From an uncultured Pelagibacteraceae bacterium (GTDB lineage Bacteria > Pseudomonadota > Alphaproteobacteria > Pelagibacterales > Pelagibacteraceae), in the NCBI GenBank assembly GCA_902576115.1, contig CACGUE010000007.1, positions 1 to 64,000 on the forward strand: a stretch of 64,000 nt of DNA, in the 5' to 3' direction. Each line of letters begins with the position of its first letter. Within the stretch, counting starts at the first letter, position 1. Positions 53,291-62,956 of this stretch are shown here, one piece after another. The translations under genes and the position numbers were made by a program. The notes under the pieces were generated by a model. The model searched no databases and was not told the DNA's origin. It was given only the letters and a program-made list of their open reading frames with translations.

Positions 53291-54049
53291 ATGTATTTAA
53301 AAAAAATTAATTTAAAAAATAAAGTTGCTTTAGTAACAGGTGCAGGAAAAGGTATTGGTAGAGCTTGTTCAATTGCTCTCGCAGAAGCTGGTGCAACAGT
53401 AATTGGGGTGAGTAGAACTTCTTCAGATCTTGATAAGCTTCAAAAAGATATAAAAAAAGTTAAAGGAAAATTAGCTAAAATAACTTGCGATATTATGGAT
53501 TATGATGATCTTTCTTCTAAATTAAAGAAAATTAAGAAAGTTGATATTCTTGTAAATAACGCTGGTACAAATATTCCCGAGCCTTTTGAAAAAATTAAAC
53601 AAACAAGTATGAACTACCTTGTAGATTTAAATATGAAGGCAGCATTTAACGTTGCACAATTAGTAGTCCTAAAAATGTTAAAAAATAAAAAAAAAGGTGG
53701 ATCTATAATTAATATGTCCTCACAATTAGGGCATGTTGGTATGTCAGGTAGAAATATTTATAACATGACAAAATTTGGAATTGAGGGATTAACAAAAGGA
53801 ATGGGGGTTGAACTTGCAACAAAAAATATTAGAGTAAATACAGTTGCACCTACATTTGTTGAAACTCCAATGGTTAAAAAATTCTTTAAAAATAAAAAAT
53901 TTAAACAACTAGCTTTAAGTAATATCCCCATGGGAAGAGTTGCAACAGAATCTGATGTGGCTACAGCAGTATGTTTTTTAGCTTCAGATGCAGCAAGTAT
54001 GATAACTGGAACATCAATTGTAATTGATGGGGGCTGGACAGCAAAATAA
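53291..54049 (+). CDS. Short-chain dehydrogenase/reductase
   Basis: ALVTGAGKGIGRACSIALAEAGATV; VNNAGTN; YNMTKFGIEGLTK; FLASDAASMITGTSIVIDGGW. Confidence 0.93.
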   Translation: MYLKKINLKNKVALVTGAGKGIGRACSIALAEAGATVIGVSRTSSDLDKLQKDIKKVKGKLAKITCDIMDYDDLSSKLKKIKKVDILVNNAGTNIPEPFEKIKQTSMNYLVDLNMKAAFNVAQLVVLKMLKNKKKGGSIINMSSQLGHVGMSGRNIYNMTKFGIEGLTKGMGVELATKNIRVNTVAPTFVETPMVKKFFKNKKFKQLALSNIPMGRVATESDVATAVCFLASDAASMITGTSIVIDGGWTAK

Positions 54050-54837
54050 TGAAAAAATTGTTGCTAATTTTAGCAATTATATTTTCTACACACTCTCATG
54101 CTTTAGAGTTTCAAGGTAAATTTTTACAAGGACATTTTATTTTAGGTAAAGCAGAAGCTGGATCAAAGGTATTTGTAGACAAAACAGAAGTTAAAGTATC
54201 TAAGGATGGATATTTTGTATTTGGTATTGATAGAGATCGAAAATTTGATGTAGCTATTACTGAAATAAGTAATGGTAAAAAAAATAAAGTTATAAAAAAA
54301 GTTTTTAAAAGAAAATATAATATTCAAAGAATAGATGGTCTGCCTGAAAATAAAGTTACACCACCAGAGTCTGTTTATAAAAGAATTAAAGAAGAAAATG
54401 GGAGAATTGGAAAAGCAAGAGCCATTAACTCAAATTTAACTTTCTTTACTGAACAATTTATTATGCCAGTTAAAGGAATAATTAGTGGAGTTTACGGTAG
54501 CCAAAGAATTCTTAATGGCAAACCTAAATGGCCTCACTATGGAATTGATATTGCAGCTAAACAGGGAACTAAAATTAAATCATCTGGAACTGGAATAGTG
54601 ACTATGGCAGAAGATGATCTTTATTATACTGGTGGTACTGTAATAATGGACCACGGACACGGAATTTCAACAATATATTCGCATCTAGAAAATGTAATGG
54701 TTAAAGTTGGTGATGAAGTTAAACAAGGAGAAATTATAGGTACTGTTGGATCTACTGGTAGATCAACGGGTCCACATTTAGATTTTAGGATAAATTGGTT
54801 TCAAACTAGACTTGATCCTATGAGTATTCTTCAATAA
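54049..54837 (+). CDS. M23-family metallopeptidase (LytM domain), exported
   Basis: Signal peptide; WPHYGIDIAAKQGTKIKSSGTGIVTMAEDDLYYTGGTVIMDHGHGISTIYSHLENVMVKVGDEVKQGEIIGTVGSTGRSTGPHLDFRI. Confidence 0.93.
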   Translation: MKKLLLILAIIFSTHSHALEFQGKFLQGHFILGKAEAGSKVFVDKTEVKVSKDGYFVFGIDRDRKFDVAITEISNGKKNKVIKKVFKRKYNIQRIDGLPENKVTPPESVYKRIKEENGRIGKARAINSNLTFFTEQFIMPVKGIISGVYGSQRILNGKPKWPHYGIDIAAKQGTKIKSSGTGIVTMAEDDLYYTGGTVIMDHGHGISTIYSHLENVMVKVGDEVKQGEIIGTVGSTGRSTGPHLDFRINWFQTRLDPMSILQ

Positions 54838-54846
54838 GTTCTGGCT

Positions 54847-55620
54847 ATGAAAAATGAAATCAATCGTATTGCTGGCAGATTAGTTAAGGCTTACAACACA
54901 AATACAGTCATCAATCCTATCCCAGTAAAATATTGTAAAAATATTAATTTAGCTAATAAACTTAGAAAATTGTGTGAAGATCAAATTAAAGATGAAACAA
55001 TTGGAATAAAAGCTGGTGGAACTGGAATTCAAGCTTTAAAAAAATTAAAAGAAAAAGAACCTTTTACAGCAAAAGTATTTAAAAAAAGATTACTTAAATC
55101 TGGTCAAAAAGTAAAAATAAACCAACACACCAAAGGTATAGAGGTTGAAGTTTATTATTTTATTAAGAAATCTTTCTTTGATTTTAAAGGAAAGGTTACA
55201 AAATCAAATGTCACTAAATTTATTAAATTTATGGGGCCTTGTTTTGAAATAGTGGGTTTTAGACAAAAAAATAAAAAATTTACATATTTGGGAGATATAT
55301 GTGGAGATTTTGGGTTTAATATAAAATTTGTTCTTGGAAGAAAGACAAAATTTAAAAAATTAAACCTCAATAATTTAAAAACATCATTAGTTAGTAAAAA
55401 GAATGGAGTAAAAGTAAATGGTAATACAAATATTGTTTATATTACCCCATTAAATTCTTTAAGATTTGTTTTAAATAAAGTTAAGAAAGAAAAGATAAAC
55501 TTAAATAAAGATTTTTATGTTTTCACAGGTTCAACTGTGGGAGTTGTTCCATTTAAAGGAAAAGGATTATACAAAGGAACAGTTGATAAAATTGGTTCTG
55601 TTAGTGTTAACATTCATTAA
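54847..55620 (+). CDS. 2-keto-4-pentenoate hydratase/FAH-superfamily-like protein (divergent)
   Basis: IGIKAGGTGIQALKKLKEKEPF; C-terminal FYVFTGSTVGVVPFKGKGLYKGTVDKIGSVSVNI resembles the hydratase C-terminus. Confidence 0.55.
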   Translation: MKNEINRIAGRLVKAYNTNTVINPIPVKYCKNINLANKLRKLCEDQIKDETIGIKAGGTGIQALKKLKEKEPFTAKVFKKRLLKSGQKVKINQHTKGIEVEVYYFIKKSFFDFKGKVTKSNVTKFIKFMGPCFEIVGFRQKNKKFTYLGDICGDFGFNIKFVLGRKTKFKKLNLNNLKTSLVSKKNGVKVNGNTNIVYITPLNSLRFVLNKVKKEKINLNKDFYVFTGSTVGVVPFKGKGLYKGTVDKIGSVSVNIH

Positions 55621-56771
55621 TGGGTCTTCATTTTAGTAAAGAAGAATTCTCAAATAGAAAAGAAAAGACACTGAACTCTATGAAAAATGAGGGTGTAGAT
55701 GCTCTTATTATGTTTAGACAAGAGTCTATGTATTGGCTCACTGGTTACGACACTTTCGGATATGTTTTTTTTCAAGCATTAGTTTTAGATCAAAAAGGTA
55801 ATGTAATATTATTAACTAGAGCTCCTGATTTAAGACAAGCTCAAAATACATCCAATATCAGTGATATTAGAATTTGGGTTGATAAAGATGGTGCTAATCC
55901 TGCTGAAGATCTCAAAATAATTTTAGATGAGTTAAATTTAAAAGGTAAAAAAATTGGTGTTGAATATGAAGCCTACGGTCTTACAGGAAGAAATACATTA
56001 AGACTTAATACAGTTTTACAAAACTATTGCTCAATTGAGGATAAGTCAGAATTAATAACAAAACTAAGAGTAATTAAATCTGATGAAGAAATTAGTTATG
56101 TAAAAAAAGCAGCAAATTTAGCTGACAAGGCTTTAGATGAAGTTTGGAAGCATGCAAAAGCTGGAGTAAGTGAGTCTAAAATTTTAGCTGAAATGAATAG
56201 AGTTATATTTGAAGGAGGTGGAGATTATCCTGCTAATGAATTTATTATAGGGTCTGGAAAGAATGCCCTACTCTGTCGATATCAAGCAGAAAAACAAATA
56301 CTTAATAATCAGGATCAGTTAACCATTGAATGGGCTGGAACCTATAGGCACTATCATTCAGCGATGTTTAGAACAATACCAATAGGAAAAGCAGATCCAA
56401 AACATCATAAAATGCATCAAGCATGCGTTGAAGCTCTTACAAATTGTGAAAATAAATTAAAGCCTGGAAATAAAATAGGAGAAGTTTTTGATGTTCATGC
56501 AAAAACTTTTGATGATCATGGCTTTAAAAATTCTAGAATGAATGCATGTGGTTACTCGTTAGGAGCAACTTTTTCTCCAAACTGGATGGATTGGCCAATG
56601 TTATACACAGGAAATCCATATGAGATTCAGCCAGGAAATGTTTTCTTTATGCATATGATATTGATGGACTCTGAAAATCAATTAGCAATGAATTTAGGCG
56701 AAACATATCTTGTTACTGAAAAAGGTAACGAAAGATTAGGCCAACTTAAGTTGGATCTAGTGGTGCTTTAG
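55620..56771 (+). CDS. M24-family peptidase (Xaa-Pro dipeptidase/ectoine hydrolase-like)
   Basis: MFRQESMYWLTGYDTFGYVFFQALVLD; LRVIKSDEEISYVKKAANLADKAL; GYSLGATFSPNWMD. Confidence 0.83.
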   Translation: MGLHFSKEEFSNRKEKTLNSMKNEGVDALIMFRQESMYWLTGYDTFGYVFFQALVLDQKGNVILLTRAPDLRQAQNTSNISDIRIWVDKDGANPAEDLKIILDELNLKGKKIGVEYEAYGLTGRNTLRLNTVLQNYCSIEDKSELITKLRVIKSDEEISYVKKAANLADKALDEVWKHAKAGVSESKILAEMNRVIFEGGGDYPANEFIIGSGKNALLCRYQAEKQILNNQDQLTIEWAGTYRHYHSAMFRTIPIGKADPKHHKMHQACVEALTNCENKLKPGNKIGEVFDVHAKTFDDHGFKNSRMNACGYSLGATFSPNWMDWPMLYTGNPYEIQPGNVFFMHMILMDSENQLAMNLGETYLVTEKGNERLGQLKLDLVVL

Positions 56772-56998
56772 TTTCCAGTTACCTGTTAAATTCTAGTTCC
56801 GACAAAATAACTATAAATTTTTTTATTTAATTTTAAATCTTAAAATTCTTTAGTGTATCCAAAGGAAAAAATTTTTATAAGATATCAATCAATTTTTTGG
56901 TAGTGAAAACAAGTACTGCTGAACTATTTCACCCATAATAGCATCCCTATTTCTTTTGCATTCACTATAGATGTAAGCAATTAAGAAATTTCCATCAT

Positions 56999-57505
56999 TT
57001 AACAATATCCACCAAACTCTGAAATATCTATAGCATTCTCTAATTTGTCATTTTTGTCATTATATACTGTCTCAATATGTATCATGGGTTTTTTATTTGT
57101 ACATCTACTATAAAATTCAACTGATCCCAAAATTCCCCTGGGTCCAAAACCTAATGCTGGATATTGTTTATTATTAAATGGATGATCTTTAACAATACAT
57201 TGTAAATGATAAACCATGTAATTCATAACCGATGTCTCAGTATTTGGAAAGATTTTTACATTTTGCGACCTACTACAATTAAAATCTTTTACTGAAATAT
57301 AACCCTCTAGATAACCCTCGTTCAAAGTTGTTTTTAAAAAAGTTGAATGGAGATATTTAATTGTTAAATTATGATTTGCTTTAGCTGCATTAGACTTCGC
57401 TGCACTTGTATAGCCACTATACGCAACAACACCTACTGCAGCAAGAATACCTATTATTGCTACAACAACTAAAAGCTCGATTAAAGTAAAACCATTTCGT
57501 TTCAT
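56999..57505 (-). CDS. Type IV pilin-like protein 1
   Basis: MKRN/GFTLIELLVVVAIIGILAAVGVVAYSGYT class III prepilin signal and hydrophobic helix; C-terminal cysteines. Confidence 0.88.
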   Translation of the reverse strand: MKRNGFTLIELLVVVAIIGILAAVGVVAYSGYTSAAKSNAAKANHNLTIKYLHSTFLKTTLNEGYLEGYISVKDFNCSRSQNVKIFPNTETSVMNYMVYHLQCIVKDHPFNNKQYPALGFGPRGILGSVEFYSRCTNKKPMIHIETVYNDKNDKLENAIDISEFGGYC

Positions 57506-57517
57506 AAATTTAACTTA

Positions 57518-58483
57518 TTATATTTTTTTATATAAGTCTTGAGCACTCAACCAACCATTTTCTAATCTTGGTCCTCCAAAATAATCACCACATAAACCTA
57601 ATTTTAAAGACTTATTCCATAAAGATAATTGCTTAAGTGGCTTTGAATTGGATGAATACATCCAGCCATGAATTCTTGAGTAATAAATTTTTTTGATTTT
57701 TAACTTTGTTAATTTTTCAAATTTTTTAACAAGCTGATTGGTATAATATTTTCTTTTATTTCTGTAGTCTTTCGTGAATTTATTACCGTATTTATAAGTA
57801 CTTTGAAGTGTCCATAAATCATACTTATAATTAAATCTTTTTTTACTATTTTCGTATGCAGCCCAACCAAGCATATCATCATTAAAAAAATAACTACTAT
57901 TTAATTGTTTAAGTTTATTGGTAACAATCATAACTGTTAAATTAGCATCCATTTTAACTTTTTGATTTAAATAGGATTTATTTAAATATTTTTGTCCTAA
58001 TTTCTTACTTTGAGGAAATGGGCAGGTCAAAATAAGGTTTTTACATTTTTGATTTATATCATTTTTAAATGTTAATTCCCAATGATCATTTAATCTCTTT
58101 ATATTTGTTAGCTCATGTTCAAAATTGCATTTAATTCTCTTAAGCAAGTGTTTACTTATAGAGTTGTTTCCTTTTGTTCCAATTAATTTTAAATGATTTT
58201 TAATTTCTTTGACAGTTTTATGTAGAAATAAATGATTTCCTCTCCACTTTTTTAAAACTTTTTTCTTAATAAGTTGATTAGTAAATGCTTTAAATTTTGT
58301 AGATTTTGGAGAGATATATTGAAGTCCGTGATCAAATCCTACTTTATCTTTAAATTTTTTAAATGAACTTCTTCCACCATAGCCTCTTGCTTTATCATAA
58401 ACTTCAACAGAATATTTTTTATTTAATAATTTTGCGATCGTTGATCCTGAAATTCCTGATCCTATGATGCAAAAATCAAGCAT
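57518..58483 (-). CDS. NAD(P)/FAD-dependent oxidoreductase (renalase/amine oxidase-like)
   Basis: LDFCIIGSGISGSTIAKLLNKKYSVEVYDKARGYGGRSS; FDHGLQYIS; LGLCGDYFGGPRLENGWLSAQDL. Confidence 0.82.
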   Translation of the reverse strand: MLDFCIIGSGISGSTIAKLLNKKYSVEVYDKARGYGGRSSFKKFKDKVGFDHGLQYISPKSTKFKAFTNQLIKKKVLKKWRGNHLFLHKTVKEIKNHLKLIGTKGNNSISKHLLKRIKCNFEHELTNIKRLNDHWELTFKNDINQKCKNLILTCPFPQSKKLGQKYLNKSYLNQKVKMDANLTVMIVTNKLKQLNSSYFFNDDMLGWAAYENSKKRFNYKYDLWTLQSTYKYGNKFTKDYRNKRKYYTNQLVKKFEKLTKLKIKKIYYSRIHGWMYSSNSKPLKQLSLWNKSLKLGLCGDYFGGPRLENGWLSAQDLYKKI

Positions 58484-58498
58484 TATAAATAAAGGATT

Positions 58499-59302
58499 TT
58501 ATCCTTGTGATGAAACGGTAAATTTTACTTTATTGTCGTTGTAATCTCTTCCTTGTCCAGTAACTCCACCATCTTTAATCCATTTCAAGGTTCCAGCAGC
58601 ACCCATATCATTTGTGCAAGAAATTTGCCATGTTCCTTTACCATTTTTTTGTAAATTGTATGAACCTGTACAATTTCCATCTTTATTAGGTAATGGAAGA
58701 ATTATTTTTCCTGAATAATTTTTTTCATCAAATTCAATTGTACCAGCAATTAAATCGTTATAATTTTGCCAATTTAATGCTATCGATCTTTTTCCAGACA
58801 ATTCATATCCTTCATTAGTTTTTTTTGTTGTTTCTTGATTGTCGATACTTGTTTGATTTGTTGATTCAGAATTTCCTATAAAACCGAGCTCATATAATCT
58901 GTTAATTATTTCTTCATCAGAAAGTTTACTACTTATTTTAGATAACTTACCTTTCCCCTTATTTATTCCATTTGTCCATTTGATTGTTCTATATCTTGCA
59001 AACAAACTACATTTATCTCCATTTGCATATTTTTTTGACCAAACTTCACATTCTTGAATAGCGGCTCCCTCCCCTCCTTGACACGTGCCTTGAGGACAAA
59101 AATAATATTGTGTTACATTTCCACCATGATCAATAACAAAAATATAAGGTTTTTTTCCTCCTTTTAATCTTATGTATTCAATGAACCTTTCTATTGCATA
59201 ATCTGATAAATAAAGCTCACCATTTCCTGCTTTAAAAGCATTTGAATTCGTTAAAAAAAGGAAATAAAAAATAATTGTCAGGAGAAATTTATAAATTCTC
59301 AT
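58499..59302 (-). CDS. Exported protein of unknown function
   Basis: Signal peptide MRIYKFLLTIIFYFLFLTNSNA; SHOCT-like LSDEEIINRLYELGFI segment; Cys/Trp-containing N-terminal domain. Confidence 0.6.
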   Translation of the reverse strand: MRIYKFLLTIIFYFLFLTNSNAFKAGNGELYLSDYAIERFIEYIRLKGGKKPYIFVIDHGGNVTQYYFCPQGTCQGGEGAAIQECEVWSKKYANGDKCSLFARYRTIKWTNGINKGKGKLSKISSKLSDEEIINRLYELGFIGNSESTNQTSIDNQETTKKTNEGYELSGKRSIALNWQNYNDLIAGTIEFDEKNYSGKIILPLPNKDGNCTGSYNLQKNGKGTWQISCTNDMGAAGTLKWIKDGGVTGQGRDYNDNKVKFTVSSQG

Positions 59303-59371
59303 AAAATAAGTATATTTTAATGAATTCTTTTTAAAATAAAATTTTTCAAAAATTCAACTAACAAAAGTATT

Positions 59372-59768
59372 CTAATGCTTTGGTACTTCGCCTTTATTGT
59401 AAAATATTTTAGATTTCATTAAACCCATTTCAAAGCTATATAATGTTCTAGCTAACATAAGTTTGTTAAAATCAACTAAGTGGCTAATTCTAAATATTTT
59501 ACCGATCTTTAAATTCAAGATTGCCTCTGGAGTCGACACTCTTTTTGACATGCTGATAGTAGGTAGGATTATCAATAAGTCTGGACATATCTATCCCCTT
59601 ATTCTCATAGCGTCTTTTTATTGTCATTCTAGGGATTATTACGAGGTTCATACTGTCAATGAAGTCCTCGGTCCATTCTTTTTCTATCTTATCTTTGACC
59701 AATCTTTTCAAAAATACTCTCAGATCAGAGCAACTAAGGTGTTTAATTTTTTCGTTATACAATACCAT
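59372..59768 (-). pseudogene. Possible single gene split by a frameshift (ORFs 59499-59768 and 59372-59575)
   Basis: Two overlapping minus-strand ORFs in consecutive frames fill an otherwise empty gap; the downstream ORF continues in the +1 frame past the upstream stop at 59499. Confidence 0.4.
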
Positions 59769-59792
59769 TTTAATGAATATATAATCTTGGTA

Positions 59793-60494
59793 TTATCTTG
59801 CAAGTTTAATGAATATATCTCCCATACCTGACTGAAGCTGATCTAAAGGAGTATTGTTTCTAAGCGTACAATATCTGCCTGTCACCTGGTGCCTGTCTAT
59901 GGCATTAACGTTATATTGAGTGCAGGTTTTGGCTTTGTGTAATAAACCAATGACCAGTTTTCCATCTACTACTGAAACTTGTTTCGTATCTAAATCATTG
60001 CCATTACAAAAATATTTTTTGTTTACCCTTTCAGGAAAATCTGTTTTCCCACAAGGATTTTCAATTGTGAAAACGTAAAATTCTTTTTCTATACCTTTAA
60101 AATTATGTTTCATCTTAGTTGTTTTTGAATATTTCATTAAATCGCAGGAGCACGGAATGCAGCATCTATAATATTCACCACATATTTTCTTACCTGTATT
60201 ATTTTCACTTAAATAAACATATTCGGGTACTGCATTTGGACTTATTAAAGAACCTGACACTGCGCAATATAATTTATTGTATTCAACAAAATCTTCATAA
60301 GAGATATCTTTATCAATTATATATTTAAAAAATTTAGGACCTGCCGCATTTCTATTTCTGTCTGGGAAAATTTTATTCCAGTCATTAACAATATCTTGAT
60401 AATAGTTTTTTTCTTGAGAACTTGCTGAATATATTGGAATTGAAAAAAAAATTACAAATATAATAAGACTTATTGTGTTTTTAATACTGTACAT
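59793..60494 (-). CDS. Exported Cys-rich protein of unknown function
   Basis: Signal peptide (MYSIKNTISLIIFVIFFSIPIYSASS); CGEYYRCCIPCSCDLMKYS cluster. Confidence 0.6.
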   Translation of the reverse strand: MYSIKNTISLIIFVIFFSIPIYSASSQEKNYYQDIVNDWNKIFPDRNRNAAGPKFFKYIIDKDISYEDFVEYNKLYCAVSGSLISPNAVPEYVYLSENNTGKKICGEYYRCCIPCSCDLMKYSKTTKMKHNFKGIEKEFYVFTIENPCGKTDFPERVNKKYFCNGNDLDTKQVSVVDGKLVIGLLHKAKTCTQYNVNAIDRHQVTGRYCTLRNNTPLDQLQSGMGDIFIKLAR

Positions 60495-60505
60495 TAATTA
60501 ATGAT

Positions 60506-60649
60506 TTAAAAACCCATATTTGACCAGTTACTTCGGTCTTGAGTTTTGCTATTGAATTTTTTTATTTCTTCCTCAGACGGTTCTCTAAAAAGATACATTA
60601 CAATTCCTGAAACAAATAATGCTAACAGTGATAAAGAACAAATAGTCAT
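60506..60649 (-). CDS. Small membrane-anchored ORF (47 aa), not in the ORF track
   Basis: MTICSLSLLALFVSGIVMYLFREPSEEEIKKFNSKTQDRSNWSNMGF; TM segment plus acidic/polar tail. Confidence 0.5.
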   Translation of the reverse strand: MTICSLSLLALFVSGIVMYLFREPSEEEIKKFNSKTQDRSNWSNMGF

Positions 60650-60707
60650 AAACTTGATATATAAAAGCTTTATAATTTTTCAACACTATATAATGGGTAG
60701 TATTGTC

Positions 60708-62141
60708 CTATAATTTTTGTCTAAATTCGTAAGTTTTATTTAATTCATCAATATCAAATGATTCTATTGATCCATCGGTCCATTTAATTTCAACTTTAAA
60801 GTCTTTTTCACCTTTTCTTATTCCATAATGAGCTACTGGTTCCATCTGACAAAGATATCCTGAACCTGCATCTATTGTTTTTGAGTGAATTCTTTTATTA
60901 GATTTCATTGTTACTGTTGCCCCTCTTGCAGGAGCTCCAAACTGATTAAGTGGTTTAATACTTATATAATTAAACTTTTTAATGTCTGCTTTATATAAAG
61001 TTAAAGGTTGAAACCCTGACTCTCCATGAGAAACTAATAGCTCTAAAATTCCATCGCCATCAACGTCTGCAACAGCTGCTCCAGTTCCAAGACCAACAGT
61101 CTCTAAACCATTTTCCATTTTAATTTCTTTAAATACCCCGCCTTCTAAAACTTTGAAAAGTTTATTTGGTTCTCCAATATTATTCATGAAAACTTCATCA
61201 TATCCGTCATTATCAAAGTCAGCTGAAATAACAGTTCTGATTTTTGTTGGATCATTGTATGGAGAAGTTGATATATCTTTAAATTTATCTCCATCTAAAA
61301 CATATGCTCTATGCATTCCATCCCAGTTAGAAGATAAAATATCTAATCGTCCTCTATATAAAAGATCACTTAAAGCTGTTCCTCTACCATTTTCAAATCT
61401 GTCTTGAACTGCATACTCTTTAGCTACATCTTGGAAAGATCCTTTAGAATTGTAATATAAAAAGTTATCTCCTCTTTCATTTGCTGCAAAAATATCAGAT
61501 CTATCTGAAAGAATGTGTCCAGACACTATGGCTCTACCTCCAGTAATTTTATCAATTGATAATGATTTAGCCTGGTCTTTAATTCGATCTCTGATTAATT
61601 CGTAAAATCGAGTAGGACCTCCATAATTTGCAACATAAATACCATATGCCCCATCACCATTTCTATCTACACAAACAACTGACCTTCCAGCAGTTAAATT
61701 TAATTCACTTTGGTTAATTTCTTTTTCAAATAAATCTTCGAATTTATTATTATTTAAATCTATTAGTCGATCAGAATAAATTTTTGATCCACTATATGTA
61801 TCTGTATTTAAAAAATATATTTCTTCATAGCCATCTTGATCGATATCACATGCAGCAACACCAATAGTTCTTCTCTCTTCATCTGTAAATATTTTTTCAT
61901 TCACAATATTTATTAGCTTTCCATCTTTATAAGAAAGAGCTAGATTTTTGAAACCAAAGCCAGTTACTACAAAATCATATTTATTATCTTTGTTAACATC
62001 AGTAACTGAAACCCCATAGCTTAATCGAAACTCATTTTCTGCTATTTGATCAGTTATATTTAGGAAAAAATCTTTAGCGTTTGCATAACTAAATACTGAT
62101 AAAATACTGAGAAAAGTGAAGATAATTTTTTTCATAATCAA
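60708..62141 (-). CDS. Exported FG-GAP/VCBS-repeat protein with C-terminal ASPIC/UnbV domain (CRTAC1-like)
   Basis: Signal peptide; repeated VTDVNKDNKYDFVVTG, CDIDQDGYEEIYF, DFDNDGYDEVFMN, DVDGDGILELLVS; C-terminal FGAPARGATVTMKSN...IDAGSGYLCQMEPVAHYGI...KWTDGS. Confidence 0.88.
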   Translation of the reverse strand: MIMKKIIFTFLSILSVFSYANAKDFFLNITDQIAENEFRLSYGVSVTDVNKDNKYDFVVTGFGFKNLALSYKDGKLINIVNEKIFTDEERRTIGVAACDIDQDGYEEIYFLNTDTYSGSKIYSDRLIDLNNNKFEDLFEKEINQSELNLTAGRSVVCVDRNGDGAYGIYVANYGGPTRFYELIRDRIKDQAKSLSIDKITGGRAIVSGHILSDRSDIFAANERGDNFLYYNSKGSFQDVAKEYAVQDRFENGRGTALSDLLYRGRLDILSSNWDGMHRAYVLDGDKFKDISTSPYNDPTKIRTVISADFDNDGYDEVFMNNIGEPNKLFKVLEGGVFKEIKMENGLETVGLGTGAAVADVDGDGILELLVSHGESGFQPLTLYKADIKKFNYISIKPLNQFGAPARGATVTMKSNKRIHSKTIDAGSGYLCQMEPVAHYGIRKGEKDFKVEIKWTDGSIESFDIDELNKTYEFRQKL

Positions 62142-62185
62142 GCTCTTTATTGAAATTTAAAAATTAATATATGAGATATATTAGC

Positions 62186-62383
62186 TTACTCAAGTAGGCC
62201 TAAAATTGAATAAATAACTAACCCTATAATTGCAGCAAAGAAAATTAAAAAAGAAATTTGACTAAAAATATTATTTTTTGATCTAATTTCTCCCTTTTTA
62301 TACTTTCTAATCTGAATGATGCCAAATCTAATTACTATCAAACCTAGAATTAGTAGTGATACTTTAAATATAAATTCAATCAT
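62186..62383 (-). CDS. Small membrane protein (65 aa, two TM segments)
   Basis: MIEFIFKVSLLILGLIVIRFGIIQIRKYKKGEIRSKNNIFSQISFLIFFAAIIGLVIYSILGLLE; same strand between pilin and propeller genes. Confidence 0.6.
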   Translation of the reverse strand: MIEFIFKVSLLILGLIVIRFGIIQIRKYKKGEIRSKNNIFSQISFLIFFAAIIGLVIYSILGLLE

Positions 62384-62407
62384 TAAAGGTAAATATTTTT
62401 TGCTTCA

Positions 62408-62956
62408 TTAATAACCATTTGCGTCAAATTTTGTTTCAATGATATCGTTATTACCTGAACCAAATCGTGAAACACAATAACCTGTGCCTCCACCTCGGCC
62501 TCCTCCTGTCCACCAACAGTGCATCTTACCAACTTGATTAACATTAGGTGGTCCCCCAAAATATTCAAACGCATCATCCAAATTATTACAAAAACTGCTA
62601 CAAGCATTATTACCAAATGGATTTTTCCAGTTGTTTCCAAATGCAAAATAACTAGTCATATTATCAAACAAAGTTTTTTGATAAACAGTTCCATCTCCTC
62701 TTCTTGCACAGGTAACCCAAGGTATGTAATATTTAAAACCACCTTTAATAGCATGTATATGTAATTCTCCGCCAATATCGCATTTACTTAATTCAGATTG
62801 TAGGTATTTTGTTACTTGTTTATGTTGTTGTTTAACAACTTGTACCTTGGCACCGGCAGTATACCCACTATAAGCAACCACTCCTACTGCAGCTAAAATA
62901 CCAATGATTGCTACAACGACTAAGAGTTCTATTAATGTGAAACCATTTTTATTCAT
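62408..62956 (-). CDS. Type IV pilin-like protein 2
   Basis: MNKN/GFTLIELLVVVAIIGILAAVGVVAYSGYT; variable Cys-containing C-terminus. Confidence 0.9.
   Translation of the reverse strand: MNKNGFTLIELLVVVAIIGILAAVGVVAYSGYTAGAKVQVVKQQHKQVTKYLQSELSKCDIGGELHIHAIKGGFKYYIPWVTCARRGDGTVYQKTLFDNMTSYFAFGNNWKNPFGNNACSSFCNNLDDAFEYFGGPPNVNQVGKMHCWWTGGGRGGGTGYCVSRFGSGNNDIIETKFDANGY

Noticed and set aside
59463-59831. 122-aa plus-strand ORF
   Set aside because: Opposite strand to the likely frameshifted gene and the end of the Cys-rich protein gene; no recognisable motifs, so I preferred the minus-strand reading.
62383-62646. 87-aa minus-strand ORF within pilin 2
   Set aside because: Alternate frame of the pilin 2 C-terminal region, which has a strong pilin translation.
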